64,000 nt of DNA from Enterococcus rotai. Its GTDB lineage: Bacteria; Bacillota; Bacilli; Lactobacillales; Enterococcaceae. Shown here piece after piece: positions 41,960 to 51,368 of this stretch. Position 1 is the stretch's first letter. Every line of letters starts with the position of its first letter. The translations under genes and the position numbers were made by a program. The notes below the pieces were generated by a model. That model was not told the DNA's origin and did not search any database. It worked only from the letters and a program-made list of their open reading frames with translations. The DNA lies in assembly GCF_001465345.1 (NCBI RefSeq), contig NZ_CP013655.1, positions 1,377,349 to 1,441,348 of the forward strand, read 5' to 3'.

Positions 41960-41988
41960 TTGACAATGCAATCGGTTGCGTTTATTAT
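41960..41988 (+). promoter_or_regulatory. malP promoter with MalR-type operator
   Basis: TTGACA (41960-41965), 17-nt spacer, TATTAT (41983-41988). TGCAATCGGTTGCG (41967-41980) fills the spacer. Confidence 0.78.
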
Positions 41989-42025
41989 GATGTTAAGAAG
42001 CGAACCATTTACAGGAGGAGATAAA

Positions 42026-44305
42026 ATGAATCACTTATTTGAAATAGACCCATGGAAAATCGCAACACATCAATTAGCACGAGACGAACGCCGTTTGCAA
42101 GAATCGTTAACTTCAATAGGAAACGGTTATATGGGGATGAGAGGGAATTTTGAAGAACAGTATACAGGAGATCATCATCAAGGGACTTATTTAGCAGGCG
42201 TTTGGTATCCTGACAAAACAAGAGTCGGCTGGTGGAAAAATGGTTATCCAGACTATTTTGGTAAAGTGATCAATGCAGTGAATTTTATAGCCATGGATAT
42301 TTTTGTGAATGGTGAAGCGGTTGATTTAGGGATTCAAGCAGCAAAGGATTTCTATTTAGAATTGGATATGCATAACGGGTTGTTGACTCGGACCTTTGTT
42401 ATTGAAGTTGGCGAGACAAGTGTTAAATTCCGTTTTGAACGTTTTTTAAGTATTGTTCAACAAGAGCTAGCGGCGATTCGAGTAACGGCGGAAGTGCTTG
42501 CAGGGACGGCGGATATTCAGATCATCTCAAAAATTGACGGTGATGTTCGAAATGAAGACAGCAATTATGATGAGATGTTTTGGGAAGCACAACAGTCAGG
42601 TTTTGAAGAGACAATTGGCTTTTTAACGACTAAAACGATTCCCAATTCATTTGGTATCGAGCAATTTAGCGTGACTGCTGCAATGAAACATGTAACAGAA
42701 GCTGAAGTGGGAATTGTGGAAACAGAACCATTGAAAGTACAACAGGCATTTCAAACAACGCTACAAGCAAATGAAACGATCACGTTAGAAAAGCAAGTAA
42801 TCGTTTTAACTAGTCGTGATCTTCCAGAAGCGGAACAACAAGGAAAAGCCGTTCAACTGTTGCAAGAAAATACGAAGACGTTTGCTGAATTATTAGACGA
42901 GCAAAACGCAGCTTGGGCAAAACGTTGGGCGCTGGCTGATGTTGTGATCGAAGGTGATGATGCCGCACAACAAGGGATTCGTTTTAATTTATTCCAATTA
43001 TTTACAACGTACTACGGTGAAGATGAACGCTTGAATATTGGACCAAAAGGCTTTACTGGTGAAAAATATGGCGGTGCCACTTATTGGGATACTGAAGCAT
43101 ATGCTGTTCCATTGTATTTAGCCATAGCTAAACCAGAAGTAACTAAGAACCTCTTGAAATACCGCTACAACCAATTAGAGCAAGCAAAACACAATGCTCG
43201 TCAACAAGGGTTAGCTGGTGCTTTATATCCGATGGTGACCTTTACTGGTATTGAATGCCATAATGAATGGGAAATCACGTTTGAAGAAATCCATCGAAAC
43301 GGAGCAATTGCCTATGCAATCTATAATTACGTCAACTATACAGGCGACAAAGAGTATTTAAAGAACGAAGGACTGCAAGTTTTAACGGAAATCGCGCGCT
43401 TCTGGGCAGATCGGGTTCATTTTTCTAAACGTACTGGAAAATACATGATCCATGGCGTGACTGGACCAAATGAATATGAGAACAATATCAATAATAACTG
43501 GTACACAAATACGATTGCAACATGGGTGCTGCAATATACGTTAGAGAATTACGCTCAATACAAAGCAGAAACACCAGTCGAAATTACTGAAGCAGAGCAA
43601 GCTCATTGGCAAGCAATTATCGAAAATATGTACTATCCTTTTGATGAAGAATTAGGTGTTTTTGTCCAACATGATACCTTCTTAGATAAAGACTTAATGC
43701 CTAGAACGGCATTAACATCAGCGGATCTTCCGTTAAATCAGCATTGGTCTTGGGATCGGATTTTACGTTCTTGTTTTATTAAGCAAGCAGATGTGCTACA
43801 AGGGATTTACTTCTTTGGTGAACGCTTTTCTCGAGCTGAAAAAGAACGGAACTTTTTATTTTATGAACCAATGACGGTCCACGAATCTTCTCTATCACCA
43901 AGTGTTCATGCGATTTTAGCAGCAGAACTTGGAATGGAAGAAAAGGCAGTGGAAATGTATCAACGTACGGCTCGCTTAGACTTGGATAATTATAACAATG
44001 ATACAGAAGATGGCTTACACATTACCTCGATGACGGGTAGCTGGCTTGCAATCGTGCAAGGATTTGCTCAAATGAAAACAGCTGGTGAAACCTTGAGTTT
44101 TGCGCCATTTTTACCAAGTACTTGGTCAAGTTACGCCTTTCATGTGAACTATCGTGAGCGCTTATTATATGTGACGGTAGATAAAGAAAATGTCCGCTTG
44201 CAACTAGTAACGGGCGCAGAGCTGCCAATTACGTTATATGGCAACAAATTCGTTTTAGCAGACGAATTAGTGATTGAAATGGAAAAGGTGAATGAAGATG
44301 TTTAA
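42026..44305 (+). CDS. malP: maltose phosphorylase, GH65
   Basis: A 759-residue GH65 phosphorylase of normal length. It converts maltose and phosphate to glucose and beta-glucose 1-phosphate. The barrel contains the general acid Glu in TGPNEYE; the phosphate-binding loop lies near the MTGSWLA block. ATG 42026 follows caggaggag; a 22-residue in-frame TTG extension would start inside the promoter and is rejected. It is the first gene of malP-pgmB-malR and overlaps pgmB by a few nucleotides. Confidence 0.94.
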   Translation: MNHLFEIDPWKIATHQLARDERRLQESLTSIGNGYMGMRGNFEEQYTGDHHQGTYLAGVWYPDKTRVGWWKNGYPDYFGKVINAVNFIAMDIFVNGEAVDLGIQAAKDFYLELDMHNGLLTRTFVIEVGETSVKFRFERFLSIVQQELAAIRVTAEVLAGTADIQIISKIDGDVRNEDSNYDEMFWEAQQSGFEETIGFLTTKTIPNSFGIEQFSVTAAMKHVTEAEVGIVETEPLKVQQAFQTTLQANETITLEKQVIVLTSRDLPEAEQQGKAVQLLQENTKTFAELLDEQNAAWAKRWALADVVIEGDDAAQQGIRFNLFQLFTTYYGEDERLNIGPKGFTGEKYGGATYWDTEAYAVPLYLAIAKPEVTKNLLKYRYNQLEQAKHNARQQGLAGALYPMVTFTGIECHNEWEITFEEIHRNGAIAYAIYNYVNYTGDKEYLKNEGLQVLTEIARFWADRVHFSKRTGKYMIHGVTGPNEYENNINNNWYTNTIATWVLQYTLENYAQYKAETPVEITEAEQAHWQAIIENMYYPFDEELGVFVQHDTFLDKDLMPRTALTSADLPLNQHWSWDRILRSCFIKQADVLQGIYFFGERFSRAEKERNFLFYEPMTVHESSLSPSVHAILAAELGMEEKAVEMYQRTARLDLDNYNNDTEDGLHITSMTGSWLAIVQGFAQMKTAGETLSFAPFLPSTWSSYAFHVNYRERLLYVTVDKENVRLQLVTGAELPITLYGNKFVLADELVIEMEKVNEDV

Positions 44306-44969
44306 AGGGGTACTATTTGATCTAGATGGTGTTTTAACCGATACAGCCGAATACCATTACCAAGCATGGCAACGTTTAGGGAAAGAAATTGGGATCACGA
44401 TCGATCGAGCATTCAATGAAGAATTGAAAGGTGTCAGTCGTGAAGATTCGCTGAAGTTGCTTTTAGCTCATGGCGGACGGACAAATGCGTTTGATTCAGA
44501 GCAATTTGCTGAATTAGCGCAGCGGAAAAATGAGTATTACGTTGAGATGATCCAACAAGTCGGTCCAAAAGACGTTTATCCAGGGATTTTAGACTTGTTA
44601 AAACACTTAAAAAAAGAAGAAATCAAAATCTCGTTAGCTTCTGCAAGTAAAAACGGACCATTCTTATTAGAAAAGATGGCATTGATGTCTTATTTTGATG
44701 GGATTGCAGATCCAGCAGAAGTAGCGAAAGGCAAACCAGATCCAGAGATCTTTCAATTGGCAGCGGAAAAAGTTGGTTTAACAGCCGCTGAGTGTATTGG
44801 GATCGAAGACGCTAAAGCGGGGATTCAAGCGATCCTAGCAAGTGGTGCCTTGCCAATCGGTGTTGGGCGTCCAGCAGATCTGGGAACAGATATTGTATTG
44901 GTTGCCTCTACAAAAGAATTGACGATCGAGCTTTTGACTTCTGTATGGCAAACAGCAAATAAAGGTTGA
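44298..44969 (+). CDS. pgmB: beta-phosphoglucomutase
   Basis: A 223-residue HAD-superfamily enzyme that turns beta-glucose 1-phosphate from MalP into glucose 6-phosphate. The HAD nucleophile/acid pair is in [36 protein letters not shown] and GIEDAKAGI are the family hallmarks. ATG 44298 has aaaaggtg at a good distance; ATG 44292 is also possible. It overlaps the malP stop, so the two are coupled. In the E. faecalis operon an aldose epimerase gene follows; here malR comes next after about 110 nt. Confidence 0.94.
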   Translation: MFKGVLFDLDGVLTDTAEYHYQAWQRLGKEIGITIDRAFNEELKGVSREDSLKLLLAHGGRTNAFDSEQFAELAQRKNEYYVEMIQQVGPKDVYPGILDLLKHLKKEEIKISLASASKNGPFLLEKMALMSYFDGIADPAEVAKGKPDPEIFQLAAEKVGLTAAECIGIEDAKAGIQAILASGALPIGVGRPADLGTDIVLVASTKELTIELLTSVWQTANKG

Positions 44970-45082
44970 ATGAACGGGGAATGCGTTTAAATAAAAAAAG
45001 ACGATAGCAACGAAGTATCAATCTGTGGTATTATTTTCTACGATAGAAGGATTTATAATTAACCGTGAAAGGAGTGGAAAAG

Positions 45083-46093
45083 ATGACGATTACAGTTAAA
45101 GATGTTGCCAAAAAGGCTGGAGTAGCCACATCTACGGTTTCCAGAGTAATCAATGATCATCCCAGCATTTCAGATGCTACAAAGAAAAAAGTCTATAAAG
45201 TAATGGAAGAAATGGGGTATGTGCCTAATATTGCTGCTCGTAATCTTGGTAAACGTTCTTCGGGAGCTGTGGGCGTGATTTTGCCACCGTTGGATTCTCG
45301 CGAGCGGATGGGGAATCCATTTTACTTAGAAATTATTGAGTCGATCAATGATGAAGCCCGTAAGCATAGCATGACGACAGCGATTGCCACGGCCCAATCC
45401 TTTGATACCTTATTGGAAAATGTCCAGCTAATGCATCGACAAAAACAAGTTGACGGCTTTATCCTGCTCTATTCAGATAAAGATGATCCCGTCATTGACT
45501 ACTTATTCGAAAATCAAGTACCATTCTCATTGATCGGTCAACCTTATACGAACGAAGATCAAGTGATCTATGTAGATAATGATAATCAATTATTGGGAAA
45601 ACATGCTACGGACTATCTAATTGAAAATGGTCATAAAAATATCTTGTTTATTACTAATACAACGCATGAAAATGTCTATTATGAACGCTATTTCGGCTAT
45701 CAAAAAGCGATGATGTTGGCTAATTTAACGGTGTTGCCTTCTGTCGATATGGAGCAACCTGAGGATTATGTAGCGTTTGAACAACTATTAAAAGAAACTA
45801 AAGCCACGGCGGCTGTTGTAATCGATGATATCTTTGCAATGAGAATGATTCAATTAGCGCAAATGTATGGTTATCGCGTGCCAGACGATTTTTCGGTGAT
45901 CAGTTTCAATAACTCGATTTATGCTACCTTAGTTCACCCTTATTTGACGAGTATTGATATCGACATTGCAGAACTTGGAAAAATGGGCATGCAGAAGCTG
46001 ATCGAATCATTGCAGGAAAAAGAAGCGACAGGCGTCCGAATGGTGATTCCCCATAAGTTAATTAAGCGGGAGACAGTTCTTTCGTTAAAATGA
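45083..46093 (+). CDS. malR: LacI-family maltose regulator
   Basis: A 336-residue LacI/GalR protein with an N-terminal helix-turn-helix and hinge (1-58; VKDVAKKAGVATSTVSRVIND, YVPNIAARNL) and a sugar-binding core. It probably represses the maltose and maltodextrin units by binding CGCAAnCGnTTGCA-like operators found at 34120, 34329, 41809 and 41967. ATG 45083 follows aaaggagtgg; the GTG at 45065 overlaps no SD. It closes the malP operon and is followed by a very long perfect hairpin. Confidence 0.92.
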   Translation: MTITVKDVAKKAGVATSTVSRVINDHPSISDATKKKVYKVMEEMGYVPNIAARNLGKRSSGAVGVILPPLDSRERMGNPFYLEIIESINDEARKHSMTTAIATAQSFDTLLENVQLMHRQKQVDGFILLYSDKDDPVIDYLFENQVPFSLIGQPYTNEDQVIYVDNDNQLLGKHATDYLIENGHKNILFITNTTHENVYYERYFGYQKAMMLANLTVLPSVDMEQPEDYVAFEQLLKETKATAAVVIDDIFAMRMIQLAQMYGYRVPDDFSVISFNNSIYATLVHPYLTSIDIDIAELGKMGMQKLIESLQEKEATGVRMVIPHKLIKRETVLSLK

Positions 46094-46099
46094 TTAAAG

Positions 46100-46154
46100 A
46101 TATATATAAATAGGTATCATTCAATTTTATTGAATGATACCTATTTATATATAT
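46100..46154. terminator. 26-bp perfect hairpin after malR
   Basis: The arms 46100-46125 and 46129-46154 are fully complementary with a 3-nt loop. The distal stem is AT-only and no T tract follows. It probably ends transcription, but the arm length is unusual. Confidence 0.75.
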
Positions 46155-46315
46155 GATAGAATATTTTTTTCCTATAGCGGAGATAGAATATGCTATATTA
46201 ACGTATAATAATCCAGTTAATACCTACATCTTTACATGGAAGCTATATCTGGAATAAATTTATAATTGATGATAAGACTTTAGGTACTGAAAATTAAAAA
46301 ATTGATAGTATAGTA

Positions 46316-46346
46316 TTGACTGATAGATACTCTAACACTCTATAAT
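46316..46346 (+). promoter_or_regulatory. 19-nt-spaced promoter (P1) of the MucBP surface protein
   Basis: TTGACT (46316-46321), spacer of 19 nt with CTCTAA at spacer positions 9-14, TATAAT (46341-46346). It shares this pattern with the promoters at 58348 (minus), 58451 and 60116. It lies 40 nt before the start codon. Confidence 0.65.
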
Positions 46347-46385
46347 ACTAGATGAAAAAATCTTAATATAGATGGAGTGAGCGGT

Positions 46386-48092
46386 ATGAAGAAAAAAATG
46401 TTTTTTTTAGCTATGACAATAATAATGTCGGGCCATTCTTTTCCAGTTAGTGGACAAGCAATTTCTGATGAAGAGCTTCAAGGGAGTCAAGATTATATTG
46501 AAAATAAAGAACTCACAGAGCACTCATTGGAAAATGGTGTAGAGTTGATTGAACAATCAAGTGAACGATCGGTACAAAAAAGTGTTAGTAACCAAGAAAA
46601 CAAAGAGGAACTAGAAACAATTTCTCCCATTTATAGAGTACATAATCAAGCCTATGGTAGTTTTGAAGAAAGTCTTTTTCCTTATAACAGCCCCATAGTA
46701 TTAAATATACCCATTTATGATTATAGTGAGCAAGCCCAGTATTTGCCTACATTATATATTGTTATCCCGAAAGAAATTAAACTATTCGGTGGATTAAGTA
46801 GCTTACAAGCAGAGCTAGATCGATATTTGATGATAAATGGTAACATCAAAGGTGGCCAATTGATTGCTTCAAAATTGAATGACACTCCAAATGGTAGAGA
46901 AGCTTACCAAATTACGCCAACAGAAGGTACTTATATAGATGGTATATTGCAGGATAGAAATTTACATTTAGTATTAGAAGCACCAGATAAAAAATCGAAT
47001 GTTGAGAAAATTATTTTAAATGCAAATAAAATTAGTGAGATAGCAGATTATAATATTTTATTTTTTGGATATGACAAAAAAAATCTCACTAATGTTAATG
47101 GTAAAAATCCAGTCATAGACGCTAGCGCTTGTGGAATTGAGGGAAGTGATATGACAGTTGCGACAAGTGTATCTAGCCAGCATCGGCAGGAAGTATACTT
47201 CTATATTCAAAAAATCAAAGACAGCTACAAACTGATTAATTACTATACGGGGGAGTTGATTGAAGAAAAATCAATTGTTGGTGATTTTGGAGATGTTTAC
47301 AGTAGAATTGGATTAGTAAACAGCCTAGAGTCATGGGGGCTCCCAAATAAAGACTATTCAGAAGATTCTTTATTTTTAGAATCAGGAGATATCAACGGCG
47401 CTGAAATATTAACAACTGAAGCTAGAAATCCAGAAGGTATAGTTGAAGGGAAGAACTATTCTGTATTTGTAAAAAAATATGCTGGGGATATTGAGATACG
47501 GTTTATTGATGTTAATGGTGAAAATATTATATCAAAAGAAATTTTAAGTGGCTTTGTTGGTCAAGAATATACAACACAAGCAAAGGAACTACAAGGGTGG
47601 TTAGTGGAAACGGAATTTCCTGAAAATCAGAATGGAGTGTTTACTGAAGAACCTCAAGAGATTACTTACAGGTATGATCGTAAAGATGGAGAACCTGTAG
47701 TTGTTAAATATGTTGATGAGAATGGAAACAAATTAGCTGTAGAAGAAATATTATATGGAAAAGTTGGATTGGAATATAAGTCACAAGTTAAACAGATAGA
47801 AGGTTGGGAAATAAAAGAAGATCCAATAAATGCTGAAGGAAAATTTATGGAAGTCTCCCAAGAAGTTATTTATGTATATTCTGTCAAAGCTGTTTTGCCG
47901 AAAGAAGACTCAAAATTGAATAAAGAAAAGCCAGCAGGAAAACTGTTAGGAACACTAAATGAAGAAAAGCCTATGCTTCCACGTACTGGTGGAAAATACA
48001 GCAGTTTCATTAGTTTTACGCAACTAGGATTAATTTTTATTTTAACATCAATAATTATTTTTTATAAAAGAAAAAAAGCTAAAAACACATGA
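46386..48092 (+). CDS. LPXTG-anchored surface protein with MucBP repeats
   Basis: A 568-residue cell-wall protein with a signal peptide (about 1-25, ending SGQA), an Asn/Glu/Ser-rich linker, a unique domain (about 80-370), two MucBP-type repeats (about 373-440 and 442-508; each with F/Y-x-D-x-N-G and a GWxV/GWEI step), and a sorting signal LPRTG (from about 531) with hydrophobic segment and KRKK tail. It is probably an adhesin anchored by sortase A. ATG 46386 has GGAGTG 6 nt upstream. The Mga regulator at 48241 is convergent. Promoter P1 lies directly upstream. Confidence 0.9.
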   Translation: MKKKMFFLAMTIIMSGHSFPVSGQAISDEELQGSQDYIENKELTEHSLENGVELIEQSSERSVQKSVSNQENKEELETISPIYRVHNQAYGSFEESLFPYNSPIVLNIPIYDYSEQAQYLPTLYIVIPKEIKLFGGLSSLQAELDRYLMINGNIKGGQLIASKLNDTPNGREAYQITPTEGTYIDGILQDRNLHLVLEAPDKKSNVEKIILNANKISEIADYNILFFGYDKKNLTNVNGKNPVIDASACGIEGSDMTVATSVSSQHRQEVYFYIQKIKDSYKLINYYTGELIEEKSIVGDFGDVYSRIGLVNSLESWGLPNKDYSEDSLFLESGDINGAEILTTEARNPEGIVEGKNYSVFVKKYAGDIEIRFIDVNGENIISKEILSGFVGQEYTTQAKELQGWLVETEFPENQNGVFTEEPQEITYRYDRKDGEPVVVKYVDENGNKLAVEEILYGKVGLEYKSQVKQIEGWEIKEDPINAEGKFMEVSQEVIYVYSVKAVLPKEDSKLNKEKPAGKLLGTLNEEKPMLPRTGGKYSSFISFTQLGLIFILTSIIIFYKRKKAKNT

Positions 48093-48162
48093 ATTGAACG
48101 TGGTTCGAGTATACTTGTTTTTTGTTTGTCAAAGTTTATGTAACTAATAAATCATCGTATAT

Positions 48163-48202
48163 AAATAGGAGTCTGAATTGTAAGAAATTCGGACTCCTAT
48201 TT
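48163..48202. terminator. bidirectional terminator
   Basis: 17-bp stem (48163-48179 / 48186-48202) with one G-U pair, between the convergent surface-protein and Mga-type genes. Confidence 0.82.
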
Positions 48203-48240
48203 AGTAATATTAAACTCGTGTTAAATCATTTTTCTCTATG

Positions 48241-49671
48241 CTAAATTGCCCAGTTAAGTTTTAGTATTTGACCTTGAATTGCTTTTCCAAGCTCTTCCCA
48301 GTTTACTTTGGAGCTAATATCGCTGAAGAAAAATAAATCAACATTCCTTTTTTTTATTGGAATAACGTTCGTAATGATTAAATCAGCGTCATCAGGATTA
48401 TCTGTAAATACAAGAATATCTGTACGATAACTTCGGCCCAAAATATTTTCGATAAATACTTTTACGCTAGAATACTCAAATAAATCAATATGGATTTTAA
48501 CAGGAATGAGCAAATTCAAGTAAGAGTATGTTAACTCGGAAAGTTCATCTGCATATTGTTGAATAGCTAAAGGTGAGATAACATCCTTTAAATATATCTT
48601 TGTGATTGACTCAATACGATCAATGTATCTATTTTTAGTTCTTTTTATTTCAATAATATTTTTGTATTTCCAACATTTGAAAAATTTATAGACAATAAAT
48701 CGTGCGTAATACTCCCACATTAATAAAAACATTTCCTCTTCTGAGCAACTAAACTCTTCTTCGACTGCGTGAATGAATATTTTAAAAAAAGGAACTATTT
48801 CCGACTGGCTTTTCCACAAAGAGTTACCAATCATTTTTTTTTCATCGTTTGTAATAATGTCTGGTGCGATATACGTCAGCCATAATAACATAGCAGAGGA
48901 ATCATTATTGTCTAAAGAAGCTAATGCATATCTTGGACAGACTTGTTTAATGAGGTTTACAAAGGCAACTTCTTCTTTACCAAGCTCAGGTAAAAGATAT
49001 AATTGTTGCTTTCTCGACATGAAAATACTTTCTACTATAGTAATAAGATGATTTGTTGTTTCGGTAAATTTATTATTAACAAAAACGTTTGATGAATGTG
49101 TCACACTTGGTTTAAATTTTGAATCAAGTGTATTAAAAATTAAAGAAAAAAAATAATAGGCGATACATCGAATCTCTATTTCATCACCGAAAAAAGAGAC
49201 TTTGTAAGCTTGAACATCTATATGTACATTGAGATGATGAAGTTTTAATTGATCAGAAAGATCTTTTATTAATTTGTAAAGATAGGAGTGACTAACCATA
49301 AGCTTTTCAGATAGATCATAGATGGAGATTGATTTAGATTTTAATAATAATGTGAATAATTGAAATGAAATTGAATTCTCATAATAATTGAGCTGCATGG
49401 TTTTATAAACATTTAAGTAAGTTTCAGAATTAAAGTTATCTCCAAATTTAATTGTATTTCCATTAAGAGAAATATCCAACGAACTATCTATAGCATGTAT
49501 TTCTTCAAGCAATTCTACCAGTAAATTCTTTGCTGTTCGCTTAGAAATCGTATAAAAAGTAGTCAGCTCATCTAAAGTCATAGCCCCTCTTTCTAGTAAG
49601 TTATTTAATAAATCTAATTTAATTGTCTCTTTTTTAGAAATAAAGCTGTTATTTTCTTTTACTGGAATCAT
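48241..49671 (-). CDS. Mga-family regulator
   Basis: A 476-residue regulator with an N-terminal helix-turn-helix (TLDELTTFYTISKRTAKNLL), a second one (about 110-140; VSHSYLYKLIKDL), a helical PRD-like middle, and an EIIB-like C-terminus (DILVFTDNPDDADLIITNV). I chose the ATG at 49671 with aaaaggag upstream; the 10-residue extension lacks an SD. It lies between an LPXTG gene and the WxL locus, so control of either surface locus is plausible. It resembles the protein at 21935 in layout only. Confidence 0.85.
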   Translation of the reverse strand: MIPVKENNSFISKKETIKLDLLNNLLERGAMTLDELTTFYTISKRTAKNLLVELLEEIHAIDSSLDISLNGNTIKFGDNFNSETYLNVYKTMQLNYYENSISFQLFTLLLKSKSISIYDLSEKLMVSHSYLYKLIKDLSDQLKLHHLNVHIDVQAYKVSFFGDEIEIRCIAYYFFSLIFNTLDSKFKPSVTHSSNVFVNNKFTETTNHLITIVESIFMSRKQQLYLLPELGKEEVAFVNLIKQVCPRYALASLDNNDSSAMLLWLTYIAPDIITNDEKKMIGNSLWKSQSEIVPFFKIFIHAVEEEFSCSEEEMFLLMWEYYARFIVYKFFKCWKYKNIIEIKRTKNRYIDRIESITKIYLKDVISPLAIQQYADELSELTYSYLNLLIPVKIHIDLFEYSSVKVFIENILGRSYRTDILVFTDNPDDADLIITNVIPIKKRNVDLFFFSDISSKVNWEELGKAIQGQILKLNWAI

Positions 49672-49843
49672 ATTTCTCCTTTTTATATGGTTTATTTTCA
49701 TTATAATCTTGAATTCAATACCTTTTGCGAGTTGAAAAGAGGTGTTCTTTTTTTTTTGTAAAAAAAAACAGTAATAAAATAATAGATATTAAATAAATGA
49801 TAGATAATGATTATACAGAACAGATGATTTCCAACACATTTAG

Positions 49844-49861
49844 ATAATACATATGTATTAT
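49844..49861. promoter_or_regulatory. 18-bp perfect palindrome upstream of the WxL locus
   Basis: ATAATACATATGTATTAT is fully self-complementary and lies 66 nt before the first gene of the WxL locus. Probably the operator of a dimeric regulator; either flanking regulator could bind. Confidence 0.55.
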
Positions 49862-49926
49862 ATTAAGTTTAAATCGCAAAATAAATCAACTTATTTGCTT
49901 TTAAAAGACAAAGGAGGACAAATTAT

Positions 49927-50625
49927 ATGAGTGACAGACTAGGAATAATTGAAATTAATAGTGCTGAAGATCAGGAATCAATCTTTAATGGCATTAATAA
50001 TGGCATTAATGAAAATTATAAATATGAGTTCATAAACATTGAAAATGAAGAACAATTAGAAGAAATAGCTGGATTAATGATTTTCGCAAATAAGATAGTT
50101 GATTATATCGAAGTTTGTCAATGGCTATTGTCACTGCGCAATAGAAAGCCGCTATTTGTTTGGATCGTTTGTAAAGATTATGACGATAATATGAAGGAGT
50201 TATATTGTAAATTAGCAACGAATGCAATGATTGAGGTTATCCAATATGATAAAAACAATCAACATTTGATGAGCAAAGTAAAACAAGCGATTGATTTTCA
50301 AAATAGCTTGCTCTCGTATAAAGAGCAAAAGGAACGGAAAGCCACTTTTTACTTGGATAGTCAAAGTTTGAAAATTGTCGTTGAGGATAAAGATATATAT
50401 CTGACAAGGTCAGAGTTTAAATTATTTACTATCTTATATGACAATTTAGATAATCCTGTTAGCTATGAAAAAATAATAGAAATAATCTGGCCGACGATTG
50501 ATAGTGAAAGTTATAAATACAGATTAGCAAATTTAGTATTTCATCTGAGAAAAAAGTTAGGAAGACAACCGAATATAGATATTCAAATAATTCGAACGAA
50601 GGGTTATCTATTAAAAATAAAATAG
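49927..50625 (+). CDS. orphan winged-helix regulator with degenerate receiver-like half
   Basis: A 232-residue protein. The C-terminal half (about 135-232) is an OmpR/PhoB-type winged helix (LTRSEFKLFTILYDN, YKYRLANLVFHLRKKLG, IIRTKGYLL). The N-terminal half has receiver-like length, but I find no aspartate triad or conserved lysine. No kinase gene is near. It stands first in a run of WxL-locus genes on the same strand, so it is probably a phosphorylation-independent activator of that locus. SD aaaggagg is strong. Confidence 0.82.
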   Translation: MSDRLGIIEINSAEDQESIFNGINNGINENYKYEFINIENEEQLEEIAGLMIFANKIVDYIEVCQWLLSLRNRKPLFVWIVCKDYDDNMKELYCKLATNAMIEVIQYDKNNQHLMSKVKQAIDFQNSLLSYKEQKERKATFYLDSQSLKIVVEDKDIYLTRSEFKLFTILYDNLDNPVSYEKIIEIIWPTIDSESYKYRLANLVFHLRKKLGRQPNIDIQIIRTKGYLLKIK

Positions 50626-50674
50626 ATTAAGCTAGTGAGTCCAGAAATAAATTCTAAATAATCCGAAGGAATGG

Positions 50675-51343
50675 ATGGTATATCAAGTGAACATTATCAA
50701 AGAGAGATTCAAAAAGTACAAACTTTATTTTTTGAACCTATTGTTTATAGCAATGGCATGGTCATTATATTTTCTGTTTTTTAATAGCTTTTACAAAGAG
50801 GCTGCATTCTACATAGATAAAAAAGCAGGTATTGTCATACAATTACTATTTTTAACAACTTATTATCTAGATGCAATATTAGTATATATTGCACTGGCAT
50901 TTATTTTGTTAACAATTCACCAACTAATCATAGTGTACTTTTTTATAAATGAACAAAAAAAATTAACTGTGAATAAAAAAGTTCAACCAATTATCTGGTT
51001 ATTTTTATTTCTTTTCATAATTTGTTTGATAGGATTAATGGCTAATTTAATCTGGCCATTGTTTTTACTAACGCTTGTATTTTCTTCTACAGTTGTTTAT
51101 ATCATATACGTTGCGACTAAGTACATATATGAAGATACGCAAAATTTATATGAAAATAACGAAAATATAAAATTAGAAGGTCCATTTAAAACGAAAGAAG
51201 AGGCGCAAGCATATGTCAGTGAATTTGATTGCTATTGGAAGGATTACTTTGATAAAAAAGGTTTTTCCATACATAGCAATATAGAACTAGACGATAGTAA
51301 TAACTATTTTGTTTATTTATATACGATCAGTAAAAATAACTAA
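50675..51343 (+). CDS. membrane protein of the WxL locus, unknown function
   Basis: A 222-residue protein with about four membrane segments (about 17-37, 55-90, 105-125 and 127-150) and a soluble C-terminal domain (about 165-222; KTKEEAQAYVSEFDCYW) with a SPOR-like flavour. SD aagga precedes ATG 50675. It lies between the orphan regulator and the first DUF916 gene. No family was recognised. The C-terminal domain may face the cytoplasm and interact with a partner of the locus. Confidence 0.65.
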   Translation: MVYQVNIIKERFKKYKLYFLNLLFIAMAWSLYFLFFNSFYKEAAFYIDKKAGIVIQLLFLTTYYLDAILVYIALAFILLTIHQLIIVYFFINEQKKLTVNKKVQPIIWLFLFLFIICLIGLMANLIWPLFLLTLVFSSTVVYIIYVATKYIYEDTQNLYENNENIKLEGPFKTKEEAQAYVSEFDCYWKDYFDKKGFSIHSNIELDDSNNYFVYLYTISKNN

Positions 51344-51368
51344 AAGAGTATGGATAAGGAGAGAAATT

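Noticed and set aside
51309-51368. Upstream extension of the first DUF916 protein
   Set aside because: It overlaps the preceding gene, lacks an SD, and delays a clean signal peptide that begins at TTG 51369.
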